DNA from: Halovenus amylolytica
Lineage (GTDB): Archaea > Halobacteriota > Halobacteria > Halobacteriales > Haloarculaceae
Assembly (NCBI GenBank): GCA_004015825.1
Contig: SAYS01000022.1
Span: 1 to 64,000 of the forward strand
Length of the DNA: 64,000 bases
Direction of reading: 5' to 3'
The position numbers and the translations under genes are program-made. Positions 48,403 through 57,106 of this stretch are shown piece by piece. The notes below the pieces were generated by a model. That model made no database searches, was not told the origin of the DNA, and was given only the letters and a program-made list of their open reading frames with translations. Numbering within the stretch: position 1 is the first letter of the stretch; every line of letters begins with the position of its first letter.

Positions 48403-49017
48403 ATGCCGAACAACGAACAAACACAAAAAGTCTACGTCATACAGCACCAGCTCGGCCCCATTAAAATAGGGAGAGCCAAAGACCCACGACAACGACTCAA
48501 GGATCTCCAAGTCGCCTGTCCCTTCCAACTCAAACTTAGGAAAACACAGACACCAGACAACGCCCTTGAAGTCGAAAAATTCCTTCACAGGAAATTCCAG
48601 AAATACCATCTACAAGGTGAGTGGTTTGACGTACCGCCCGGACAACGAGACCTCGATATACCCACCAAAGTCAACAAACTCGGGATACCGAATAAACCAG
48701 TCGAAATATCAAACAATCGAGACACCGACAATGAGTGGGCTGAGATATTTGAAAGAGTACACAGAGCATTTAGAGACACTAAGTCAAGGACCTCAAACTA
48801 TCGGCAACTACGAAACCAGTGGCAGGAAATGAAAAGTGACGACCCAGAAAAACAGGACTCAGAACGGTATCAATCCGAACTGAGTCTTCATGACATCAAA
48901 GAGGACACACCATCAGGACAGAAGCGATGCAGTCAGTGCGGGTTCCACTACGACCGCAGCGAACAAGGATGTCCTTTGTGTGGTGGCGGAGTCTTCACTG
49001 ACGACAGGCAGTATTAA
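48403..49017 (+). CDS. GIY-YIG (T5orf172/MUG113-type) nuclease with zinc ribbon
   Basis: A 204-aa protein. Residues 9-95 form the T5orf172 branch of the GIY-YIG fold: KVYVIQHQ, IKIGRAKDPRQRL, a Glu in LEVEKFLHRKF (probable metal ligand) and GEWFDV. The middle is a charged helix, and the last 35 residues carry CSQCGFHYDRSEQGCPLCGG, a four-Cys zinc ribbon that may bind DNA. These are stand-alone nucleases of phages and plasmids. An intact gene. Confidence 0.8.
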   Translation: MPNNEQTQKVYVIQHQLGPIKIGRAKDPRQRLKDLQVACPFQLKLRKTQTPDNALEVEKFLHRKFQKYHLQGEWFDVPPGQRDLDIPTKVNKLGIPNKPVEISNNRDTDNEWAEIFERVHRAFRDTKSRTSNYRQLRNQWQEMKSDDPEKQDSERYQSELSLHDIKEDTPSGQKRCSQCGFHYDRSEQGCPLCGGGVFTDDRQY

Positions 49018-49057
49018 CGGATCTGTAGGGTTCAAAATCTAATCTATAAAAGATAGG

Positions 49058-49345
49058 CTCTGGTGAATCACTAGACGGTGCTGGAACGAACCGTCAGAAC
49101 GAGGAGAATGAAGCGGGAAACCGCGGATGATTCATTTCCGAAATCTACCGCTTCACGCAGAAAGTGGTGATGTTAGCAAAAAATGCTGTTGGTGGCCGAG
49201 GCGAAACTGCCGCCCCTGAAGGGGGTGGCGGCTTCGCCGACTACGCCATCGTTTCCCTACACTGTCTGCGGGTTTATCTTGAACAATCCTACCGTGAAGC
49301 AATTAACTGGCTGAGCGAGATGTCACAAATTCTGGCCGAGATCGG
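49058..49345 (+). mobile_element. Remnant of an IS5-family haloarchaeal insertion sequence
   Basis: The left end and first ~70 codons of a transposase are readable (EIYRFTQKV, LAKNAVGGRGE, FADYAIVSLHCLRVYLEQSY, ILAEIG), matching the N-terminus of ISH transposases of the IS5 group as I know them. A one-base loss separates the expected ATG (49127) from the coding frame, and the reading breaks off near 49345 where a HerA reading starts. The DDE catalytic part is gone, so it is inactive. Confidence 0.75.
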
Positions 49346-49669
49346 GCCTGAAACAGACGAATGTACCGAGAACGACTCAATGCCGTGCAGGACCGCGAGT
49401 CTGAAATCGAGCATCCGATTTTCGCCCTATTCGGGGAAGGCCATCGATTCGCACCAGCCTCTGGTGACGCTCCGTCGTTAGGCATCATGCGGACGATTAC
49501 GTCAGAGGGTCGCAAGTTCGGGTTTGGACTCTGGATTATCAGTCAATGGCCGTCGAAAATCGATCAGGACGTGCTGTCCCAGTGTGGGACGCAGATATCG
49601 ATGCAGATCCAGAATCCGAACGACCAAGACGCGATCAAAAACTCCGGCGAGGCTGCAGGTGTAAATTGA
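49346..49669 (+). pseudogene. herA: HerA-type ATPase, C-terminal fragment
   Basis: About 105 codons of the archaeal HerA bipolar helicase: HPIFALFGEGHRFAP, GIMRTITSEGRKFGFGLWI, QWPSKIDQDVLSQCGTQI and NSGEAAG. The Walker A part is missing upstream (replaced by the IS5 remnant) and the C-terminal end is cut at the inverted repeat at 49659, after which a stop follows. HerA works with NurA in DNA end resection; this copy cannot work. Confidence 0.75.
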
Positions 49670-49671
49670 CA
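49659..49671. repeat. Left 13-bp inverted repeat of the PrimPol-TFB unit
   Basis: GTGTAAATTGACA, exact reverse complement of 52602-52614. It interrupts the HerA reading frame, which marks it as the edge of an inserted segment. No target-site duplication is visible next to it. Confidence 0.7.
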
Positions 49672-49731
49672 AAAGCGTTTGGTTCAGCCACTGAATCACA
49701 GAACTAACGTTTCACATACATCAAATGCAGT

Positions 49732-52368
49732 CTACGATTCGTCCACACCCCTGTATTTGCGGTAATTATTCCGGATCGTGACTTCCGATAATCCCGACGC
49801 ATCGGATATTTCTTGTTGGGTTATCGAATGCTGGCGCAAACGCGTCATCTCTACATAGAATGCGGCAGCAACCTCCGATAATGGATTCGTACTTCCATCA
49901 TGATCCACTTTTTCCAGAAGGTCTTCCACTAACTCGCAGAGTTCTCCATCGTCTTCCACCTCTAGCTTGCGAGCCATATATGTGATGTAATCCCTTGGCT
50001 CGACAATGAGATCAGTGGCACTGATACTCTCCGAGAGATCTGTCTCTTTTAATAGACGGCTGATCTTCTTCCGAATCGATTTTTTCGTTTCATCAACTGC
50101 TCTTGCAATATCTGACAGTGGTCGATGGGCATCTGCCTCAATGGTGGCGATACGAACTGCCGCACCCAACGAACTCTCATGAGCGGCGCCTGGAACAATG
50201 CCCGCTGCGTGCCCTTTGGCATACAGGTCTGCGGCCCGGTACGTGACTACCGGGGAGAGATCCAGTGATTGAGAAACTTCGATCAGTGTCGGGGCCAGTT
50301 CAATTGCCAGTGCTTCTTGATAATCTCTATCAGATGGATCGAGATACCATCGCACTGGATCACCGTAGTTGAGATGGGCTGTGACTTCCTCTCTATCGAT
50401 ATCAGTGTCAGATTGTAGATCCGTCGTTTCGTTAATTTGGGTAGATTCGGGTTGAAATTGAGGGATATGTACTCCTCGACGACGAAGGGCTTCGACAGCC
50501 TCCCAGAAATCATCCTTAGCAGGATAATCCTGTTCGTCGGTGATAATTCCCTCTTCAAGAGCTACTAATTGGAGGGCATCGAGCGCAATCATCCCCTTGC
50601 GATAAATCCAGATATCGTCCAGAACACCCAACCGAGTTCCAGATTCGCTGTGGACCCACGAGGGATCGTATGAGTATGTCCCATCGGGATGCTCTTTGGT
50701 TTGTGTGCTCCGCATTTCAATATCAGAGGGGCAAATCTGATCGATAGCATCGAAAATATCTTGAATATCACTTGTCGTCTCTAACTCATTGAGTTCGGCA
50801 CGACTCCGCTGTGGCTCTGTATTTCCACGGTCTGGCGTGTTGCTACTAATGGACGCAAACTCTTCTTCGAGCTCAGCAAGCATGGAGTCTCCAGTTGCGA
50901 CCCTGGATGGTGTCCCTTCGAGATGGTCGCCAGTCATTGCAATGAAGTGATTCCGATCATAGACCTCCAAGGTCTGATCACCGGTGCCGTCAATCGGCCC
51001 GGTAAGTGATTTGATGTCTTCAGATAGGCTGCCGCGTAGGAAGATGTGGATTCCTCCTCCAGATATAGATATGGCTGCATGTGAATCAGCCTGTTCGATC
51101 AGTGATTTCGCCGCAGAGCTCGGGCATCCATTGACGATTACATCATCGAGGTCAAGGAATACAATATCATCATCCCGTGTGAGAGTAAACGCAAGCTCTA
51201 GGTCGTGGGGAAGCTTCGATTGCCACTGTCTGGCTTCGGAGAATGAAACCCAATTGTCTGGGTCCATAGCATTAACATATTGCAGAGGGTCAGCGGTTTC
51301 CCATGGTGCTCGTGGGATTTTCTGACCATCATCGGTTTCCGTCCACAGGAGCCATTGATCTCGATCTTTCAGTGCTTCCGGGTACCTTTTATCGCTTAAT
51401 CGATCCCCGGCATTGGTCGTTAGACAATCTTCATCTCCGATATCCGTCTTTGATGCAGCAGCCATCGTAGCCTCTGGAGCAGAAGCAATCAACTCACCGT
51501 CTTCGTCTTGGCCCGATTCATCAGGTTCGATCGAGTGAGCGGTATCGTTGTCCGGGACTGAAGACTGATGCATATTTTCGGTTGTAGTCTCCACCGATGC
51601 GGCGTTTCCCTGAAATGTACTTGGATCAATGTTATAGCTTCTACGGGCCTTTTCTCTCATGCTTTTCGCGAGAGTCTCTCCCACATATCGGGCCTCAATT
51701 AGTGCATCAATTGATGCCGTTGCTACATCAGCAATGGTTTCGAATCCCGCCTGCATCAGGAAATGTCGATACGATATCGAATACTCTGTGAAGTTTACGA
51801 TGGATTCAACAGATTCAGCGTTAAATAGCCGATTAAGTGTTTCTTTGGACTCTTCAGGTGTAACTCCAGCGCCAGCCAATTGCACATATGCATCCAAAAC
51901 TTCTTCACGAGCTGCTTCTAGCGAGTTTGCGAACTCCGAAATGACGGTTGTTTGTTGTCCACACTCTTCTCGGGCCATCACCCAAATACATCGGGCACTA
52001 TCGGCACCTATCGAATACACCTGAGCCAATTCCGCTTCAGATGCTTGTGCGACATCCTCTGCATCTTCATAACCCGCTCTTTTGAGATTCTCGGCACGTG
52101 TCTCTCCGATTCCGGTGACACCGTCAAGTGGGATCTTCCTGGCTACAGGTTGATCTGTAGATTCAGATTGAGCAGCTTCTTTAATTTCCTGTGTAGTGTT
52201 TGGTGATGACTCTTCCTCATGCATTCTCCGAAACTGTCCGGAATGCTGAAAACCGTGTGCAGTCCACGTATGCTCTCTATCGTCTTGGTCGGTAAAGTGG
52301 TGGATCACACGACTCAAACCGCCCTCGAATGAGCATTCCGTTGCCGGGCATAAGATATTATCAGTCAT
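49732..52368 (-). CDS. HhH - primase-polymerase - TFB-like fusion protein
   Basis: An 878-aa protein. N-terminal Cys/His pair region (CPATECSF...HH), then HhH units at about 78-135 and 205-250. About 325-505 is a primase-polymerase (PrimPol/AEP, phage-type): RDQWLLW, catalytic D406-L-D408, SGGGIHIF with H441, and EVYDRNHFIAMTG. After a linker, about 655-878 reads as TFB cyclin repeats: EALAIELAPTLIEVSQSL, AAVRIATIEADAHRPLSDIARAVDETKKSIRKK and, at the end, SQLEI-like QQEISDASGLSEVTIRNNYRKY. No helicase domain is present. It lies in a unit bounded by inverted repeats with the 64-aa gene upstream. It may be a replication initiator that finds its origin through the TFB fold. Confidence 0.75.
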   Translation of the reverse strand: MTDNILCPATECSFEGGLSRVIHHFTDQDDREHTWTAHGFQHSGQFRRMHEEESSPNTTQEIKEAAQSESTDQPVARKIPLDGVTGIGETRAENLKRAGYEDAEDVAQASEAELAQVYSIGADSARCIWVMAREECGQQTTVISEFANSLEAAREEVLDAYVQLAGAGVTPEESKETLNRLFNAESVESIVNFTEYSISYRHFLMQAGFETIADVATASIDALIEARYVGETLAKSMREKARRSYNIDPSTFQGNAASVETTTENMHQSSVPDNDTAHSIEPDESGQDEDGELIASAPEATMAAASKTDIGDEDCLTTNAGDRLSDKRYPEALKDRDQWLLWTETDDGQKIPRAPWETADPLQYVNAMDPDNWVSFSEARQWQSKLPHDLELAFTLTRDDDIVFLDLDDVIVNGCPSSAAKSLIEQADSHAAISISGGGIHIFLRGSLSEDIKSLTGPIDGTGDQTLEVYDRNHFIAMTGDHLEGTPSRVATGDSMLAELEEEFASISSNTPDRGNTEPQRSRAELNELETTSDIQDIFDAIDQICPSDIEMRSTQTKEHPDGTYSYDPSWVHSESGTRLGVLDDIWIYRKGMIALDALQLVALEEGIITDEQDYPAKDDFWEAVEALRRRGVHIPQFQPESTQINETTDLQSDTDIDREEVTAHLNYGDPVRWYLDPSDRDYQEALAIELAPTLIEVSQSLDLSPVVTYRAADLYAKGHAAGIVPGAAHESSLGAAVRIATIEADAHRPLSDIARAVDETKKSIRKKISRLLKETDLSESISATDLIVEPRDYITYMARKLEVEDDGELCELVEDLLEKVDHDGSTNPLSEVAAAFYVEMTRLRQHSITQQEISDASGLSEVTIRNNYRKYRGVDES

Positions 52369-52371
52369 TAT

Positions 52372-52566
52372 TTATACACCAACTTTTTCTGTAAGTGCCA
52401 GCCGTGCCACTCGGTAGCTGTCGTACGTACGTTTGATTACGAGTGATTCCCACACCAGATCGAACAAGAGTTCGAATTTCCTACTGTTTTCAGCGTTGGT
52501 CGCTTTCTGAACTAACTCCACGTGGTTAAGGACTGAAGTCCCTATTCCGGGTGTTTCATCGGGCAT
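52372..52566 (-). CDS. 64-aa protein, first gene of the PrimPol-TFB unit
   Basis: Start at ATG 52566; stop three bases before the fusion gene, so the two are co-transcribed. The protein is helical with a mixed charge pattern. No recognised domain. A TATA-like ATTATTTAG (minus, 52593-52601) lies about 30 bp upstream, directly beside the right inverted repeat. Possibly a small regulator or partner of the PrimPol protein. Confidence 0.6.
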   Translation of the reverse strand: MPDETPGIGTSVLNHVELVQKATNAENSRKFELLFDLVWESLVIKRTYDSYRVARLALTEKVGV

Positions 52567-52601
52567 ACATAAACACAGAAGAGTGGAAGCATACTAAATA
52601 A

Positions 52602-52614
52602 TGTCAATTTACAC
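52602..52614. repeat. Right 13-bp inverted repeat of the PrimPol-TFB unit
   Basis: TGTCAATTTACAC, exact reverse complement of 49659-49671. It lies just upstream of the TATA box of the 64-aa gene, so it could also serve as an operator. Confidence 0.7.
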
Positions 52615-52701
52615 AAATGTTCTGTAGTACTTATTCCAATTCCATTCCAGGGCTAAAGTGGATTACAGGGTTGTAATCAGTGCCCTATTGAAAACAAGTG
52701 G

Positions 52702-53030
52702 CTATGACGGGAGTACCCCGTAATGTGCTTGAGGAAACGATGTTGAGAAGGCGATTATGGGCGTCGCTTTACGACCTGCTTGAGATATGAGGCGGGCGAC
52801 CATCCGTACGGTGTCGACGCTGGCCGGACCGCGGTCTATGAGGTCGCCATTGAACACGAGGACATAGTCTTGTTCGCCCAGTAGAGCGGCCCAGTTTCTT
52901 TTTGTTCGACAATCGGGTCGTGGTCATGGTAATCACTCAGCGTCAGGAGTGCATCCCGGGCAGTCTCAAGCAAGCCATGAATATCGCTAATACTCACGAT
53001 AACTGGCCTAGTACCACCCGGAGACGTGTG
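52702..53030 (-). pseudogene. Calcineurin-like metallophosphoesterase, frameshifted fragment
   Basis: Read on the minus strand, RPVIVSISDIHGLLETARDA (D-x-H metal motif) runs to GPLYWAN in one frame. After a one-base shift the next frame gives EQDYVLVFNGDLIDRGPASV (GDxxDRG motif) and MVARLISQ. The remaining motifs (GNHE and later) are absent and the frame ends at 52704. It is a dead remnant of a PPP-type phosphatase common in haloarchaea. Confidence 0.75.
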
Positions 53031-53220
53031 TGTGTGGAGACGCTATCGCGGTACTCGCCCGTCATCGCATCGGCAGTGTCCCTCGAAAGCGGGAATCGTA
53101 AGCCATTACGGTTCCTGTTTCACTTGTCAGGTCACATCTACAAGCCACAATGGGCTGTGTTCCTAAAACATGTGCTACAGGTAGATACTGTTTTGATGCT
53201 GGAGAGAAACGTTAGACCAG

Positions 53221-55449
53221 ATGTCGTTACTTTTCGACCATATGGTCGGGCACTTTTCGGTTGCTGACGCGACACTCCATACTGCGACTACCGACGAACT
53301 CGAGGATGGTGGTTCAGAGGTGCCAGTCCGACCCGTTGCAGAGTTCGCTGGGAACCACGACGAACTGACCCATCCGAAGGAAGACTGGACCTGTATACCC
53401 CTCCACGAAGAGGAGACCGCGACACTTACTGGTTCGTTCGTAGCCTTTACTGAGCATGCACTACACGGACCGATCTGTGTCTTCGAACAGAACGGGGAGC
53501 GTGAATTCATCGAGGTTGACGCCTTCGGAGTCACAAAACTCGCCGACAGAATCCGATTCTGGCACTCAGATTGGATACCCGAAACCTATCCGCCGACATA
53601 CGATTCCCCGATCGACGATAACGAACCGGCTCGTAATCCAATCGACCCCGATCATCTGATTGACGCGTTGCTCGCCTACGTCGAAAATGAACGCGATGCG
53701 ACGCGGGCCACGAATCGAGACAGCGCGACCCAGCAGTCGCCGTCGATCATATATGACTCAGGTGGCGACGCCATTCCGTCCATCAACCCCCGGGGGAAAA
53801 CCGATAACGGAACGTTCCAGTTCCGTGTTGATCTTCCATCGCACCTTGAATCGCGCCGAGACGGTGATTGGGCGTTCTTCATCGAATCTGAGTTCGGTAT
53901 CCACGAAGGTAATGAAGTCCTGCTACACGAGTGTGATGGGACTGACGCTGCTGATCGGATTCAAGTCCAAGCAGAGGTGACACGAATTCGTGGGTTGAAT
54001 ATCTGGCTTACCCTCGATTGGGCGTCAGTCGACAATGCGACCCAGGTTGGGAACGCACTGACAGACGGGGCTACAACATACGGGGTGAGTGCACTGCTAA
54101 ACCCGGTTCCCTTTGACCGTGAACGAGAAGCAATCGAAGAGCTTAGAGAGCACCCATTTCGAGCGGTTTTAGCAGGAACGCGCCCTATCACGTTTTCCAA
54201 CGGTGCTGCCGCCCAGAGTGAGCAACTTGACGCCGCACTCAATCAAGAACAGCAATTGGCCGTCGAACACGCACTCTTGGCTGATGATTTGTTTTGTATT
54301 CACGGCCCACCCGGAACGGGGAAGACTCGCACCCTCATCGAAATCGTGCGACGGGCAGCGGCTGCTGGTGAGAGCGTCCTCGTCTGTGCTGACTCAAATC
54401 AAGCGATCGACAATCTCCTTATCGGCACCTCAACAACAGATGACCCTGACCCACGGTCCTTACATGCACATGGTCAACACGGCGACGGTGAGTTTACACT
54501 GACACGCCTCAATGCTAGTCACTCCGACAATTCCAATGTCCGTCGCTGGTACAGTGATGTCCCTGGCCATCCCAACGTCGTCGCCGCAACGAACAGCACT
54601 GCAGCCACGACAACTCGGGAATTCGATCTCGTTGTCCTTGATGAAGCCACACAATCAACGGCGACGGCTTCGTGTATCCCACTCGCGCGGGCTGACCGAG
54701 CGGTCCTTGCCGGTGACCATCGTCAGCTGCCACCGTTCAGCGCAAGAGACGGACCCCCGGAATCTGCTTTCGGCCACTCCCTGTTCGAACACCTCTATGC
54801 AACAGGGGGTGTTTACGAGGGTGTTGGCCTCCAACTCCAGACCCAATACCGGATGCACAGAGATATCGCCTCGTTTTCGAATAAAGCGTTCTATGACCGA
54901 AGCCTCCGTAATGGCCGGACGGTAGCCCCACTCTCTGATCGAGCGCCTGTCGAAGGCTATAATATCGGCGGTGCTGTCGAAACAATCGATCACTCGAAAG
55001 CCAATCCGACTGAAGCTCGCTTGGTCACGCACCTTGTCACGGAATTATGTGAGGAACTTCCGCCAGAGGAAATCGGGGTGATAACGCCGTATACAGCGCA
55101 GGTATCACAGATACGTGAGATGCTCGCGACCAATCTTGAGGACGCTGACGGTGTGACTGTCGACACTATCGACTCCTTCCAAGGCAGCGAACGAACAGCA
55201 ATCGTTCTTTCACTTGTCCGAAGCAATGCCGATGGCGACCTCGGGTTCCTCGGCCGAGCAGTAGATGGGCCCCGGCGCCTCAACGTGGCGCTCACGCGAG
55301 CGAAACGTTACTGCGCAATCGTTGCTGACTGGCATACCCTTCGATACGAGACCGACGAGAAATCCAATTCACTGTATCGTGAGCTCTACCAGCACTTTGA
55401 GACCAAGTATCGAATACGGACTGTCGATCCAGACTTTCTCCCCGTATGA
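53221..55449 (+). CDS. SF1B helicase (DNA2/NAM7/Upf1-like), 742 aa
   Basis: An N-terminal 340-residue region of unknown fold with beta character (IQVQAEVTRIRGLNIWLTL, OB-like). Then the helicase core: GPPGTGKT at 362-369, DEAT at 474-477, AGDHRQLPP, LQTQYRMH, DTIDSFQGSER and NVALTRAKR. All SF1B motifs are intact. Unlike the two large proteins in this window it has no nuclease part. A family of this size is widespread in haloarchaea; 5'-3' DNA or RNA unwinding is expected. It has no close neighbours on its strand. Confidence 0.88.
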   Translation: MSLLFDHMVGHFSVADATLHTATTDELEDGGSEVPVRPVAEFAGNHDELTHPKEDWTCIPLHEEETATLTGSFVAFTEHALHGPICVFEQNGEREFIEVDAFGVTKLADRIRFWHSDWIPETYPPTYDSPIDDNEPARNPIDPDHLIDALLAYVENERDATRATNRDSATQQSPSIIYDSGGDAIPSINPRGKTDNGTFQFRVDLPSHLESRRDGDWAFFIESEFGIHEGNEVLLHECDGTDAADRIQVQAEVTRIRGLNIWLTLDWASVDNATQVGNALTDGATTYGVSALLNPVPFDREREAIEELREHPFRAVLAGTRPITFSNGAAAQSEQLDAALNQEQQLAVEHALLADDLFCIHGPPGTGKTRTLIEIVRRAAAAGESVLVCADSNQAIDNLLIGTSTTDDPDPRSLHAHGQHGDGEFTLTRLNASHSDNSNVRRWYSDVPGHPNVVAATNSTAATTTREFDLVVLDEATQSTATASCIPLARADRAVLAGDHRQLPPFSARDGPPESAFGHSLFEHLYATGGVYEGVGLQLQTQYRMHRDIASFSNKAFYDRSLRNGRTVAPLSDRAPVEGYNIGGAVETIDHSKANPTEARLVTHLVTELCEELPPEEIGVITPYTAQVSQIREMLATNLEDADGVTVDTIDSFQGSERTAIVLSLVRSNADGDLGFLGRAVDGPRRLNVALTRAKRYCAIVADWHTLRYETDEKSNSLYRELYQHFETKYRIRTVDPDFLPV

Positions 55450-55938
55450 ACAGGGAGTTTAAAATCAACAGCTCAGGGGCGAATATATCAAAAGCACGCT
55501 ATGCTTACGTTCAAACTCACCGACTATACACTGCCATTCGAATATTCGGGGTGTGAATCTGTCAGTTTCTGATCCAAGCTTCCCTAAACAAACTCTCAAA
55601 ATGGAACCCTAATGATGAGTGTTGGTGTGAAAAAGGAATGACCATTCCGTATCGGTGCAAATGAGTTGGTGTCAAAGACTATTTCTACCAGCCAGAGAAT
55701 GAAGTTCTGGTTCTAATCACTGAGCATACCAATATCGATGAGGTTTAGTGTAACGATCAATGTAGTAGTTTCAGTCTCTATTTAATCGATGTGCTCAAAT
55801 CGTTGGTAAATAGATGTGTTCCTAGTGTAAGCTGTACATCAGTTTCGCAACTGTCCGTGTAACGATATTACAGGTCGTGGATGTCGGTCTGTGACCACAC
55901 CTTCGGTTGGCTTATCATAACTTGAAATAGACACGCCT
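55450..55938. other. Intergenic region without a recognisable gene
   Basis: About 490 bp of AT-rich sequence. No ORF with coding character, RNA gene or repeat was seen on either strand. Confidence 0.4.
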
Positions 55939-55951
55939 AATTTATATATGG
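55939..55951 (+). promoter_or_regulatory. TATA box of the HEAT-HNH gene
   Basis: AATTTATATATGG, centred 30 bp before the ATG at 55975; leaderless transcript expected. Confidence 0.6.
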
Positions 55952-55974
55952 ACCTTAGCTACCTTTAAGTAGAA

Positions 55975-57105
55975 ATGGGAAATGAACAACAAAGCGGTAA
56001 TCAGAGAGAACATACAGCTCGGTTACTTCACCTCGCCGAAACAGATCCGGGGGAGGCACTCAACCATCTGTCTGATTTGCCGCCGTTGTTGACATCGCCG
56101 GATTCCGACGCTCGAGCGAATGCGACAGCCGTACTGGTGCAACTATCTGTCCACTATCCACTGGAATTGCGGTCAACGAGCGAGGCTATCCTTGCACGTC
56201 TCGACGATATTCATCCGAATGTCCGATACAACGTCCTAACAACAATCGCGAACCTGTCAACATGGTATCCGCAGGATTTTGCCGACGGAACGAACCTCAT
56301 GGTAGAGTCCTTGCGTTCCGGCAATCACGACGAACGAGTGAGGGCGGCAGCAGTACTAACAAAAATAGGGTATTACCGCCCGGATCTTGTGACTCCTCGT
56401 GAGGAGGCGCTACGGTTACTCCAGCAAGTTCGTGAACAAGACAATCTCGACAACAATGCGGAGTTTATTATCCAGACGGAAATGCTGGATGGTGCGATAC
56501 AGGCACTCAAAGGTGGGGATATGGCCAGTCGACCATTGGAGGACGATCTCGTCCCAAGTGGTAAGCGAGCGCCCCTGAGCAAGCCTGCTCGTGTCGGGAT
56601 TACGGCGTTATTGTGGGGGCCGCTGTTTGTGCTATCATTTTTTACTTTAATTTGGCGGCTGATCAAGACTACTCCCAAGTATAAAATCTCGGGACAAACC
56701 TCGATTGCGGATGCTATCAAAATTACGGTACGGATGTGCGTTGATGCGCTCACCAAACTGAAATTTATCTGGCCGCTGTCAAGGGCACGATTGTATGTGC
56801 GCCAATCGTTTGTGGTGACGCCGACGCGGTTAGTTCCCTGGTTCGCAGGGACGACACCAATAAAAGACAAACTATCGGAGACACCGCCCTATCCCGAGGA
56901 TTGGGCAACAGTCGCAACGCTGATACGTCAACGCGACGGTCACCAGTGTCGTAATTGCGGTGCACTTGGCGGCCCTCGCAACGGCAATACAGAGTTACAT
57001 GTTGATCATCAACATCCGCGAAGTCGTGATGGGGAAGACCACCCAATGAATCTACGCACGTTGTGTCGGTCGTGTCATGAAGCCCGACACGGGAGGACAT
57101 TCTAA
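55975..57105 (+). CDS. HEAT-like repeat membrane protein with C-terminal HNH nuclease
   Basis: A 376-aa protein. About 15-180 are HEAT/ARM-like helical repeats (DARANATAVLVQLSVHYP, VRYNVLTTIANLSTWYP, RVRAAAVLTKIGYYRP). About 205-225 is one membrane segment (ITALLWGPLFVLSFFTLIW), perhaps followed by a second amphipathic one. About 312-376 is an HNH nuclease: CRNCGAL, ELHVDHQHPRS, NLRTLCRSCHEARHG, with both Cys pairs and the catalytic His. A membrane-bound HNH enzyme is unusual. The J-domain gene begins two bases after its stop. Confidence 0.8.
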   Translation: MGNEQQSGNQREHTARLLHLAETDPGEALNHLSDLPPLLTSPDSDARANATAVLVQLSVHYPLELRSTSEAILARLDDIHPNVRYNVLTTIANLSTWYPQDFADGTNLMVESLRSGNHDERVRAAAVLTKIGYYRPDLVTPREEALRLLQQVREQDNLDNNAEFIIQTEMLDGAIQALKGGDMASRPLEDDLVPSGKRAPLSKPARVGITALLWGPLFVLSFFTLIWRLIKTTPKYKISGQTSIADAIKITVRMCVDALTKLKFIWPLSRARLYVRQSFVVTPTRLVPWFAGTTPIKDKLSETPPYPEDWATVATLIRQRDGHQCRNCGALGGPRNGNTELHVDHQHPRSRDGEDHPMNLRTLCRSCHEARHGRTF

Positions 57106-57106
57106 G

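Noticed and set aside
49164..49481. Intact 105-aa gene on the + strand
   Set aside because: Its first part is the IS5 transposase N-terminus and its last part is the wrong frame of the HerA fragment, so it is a chimera of remnants.
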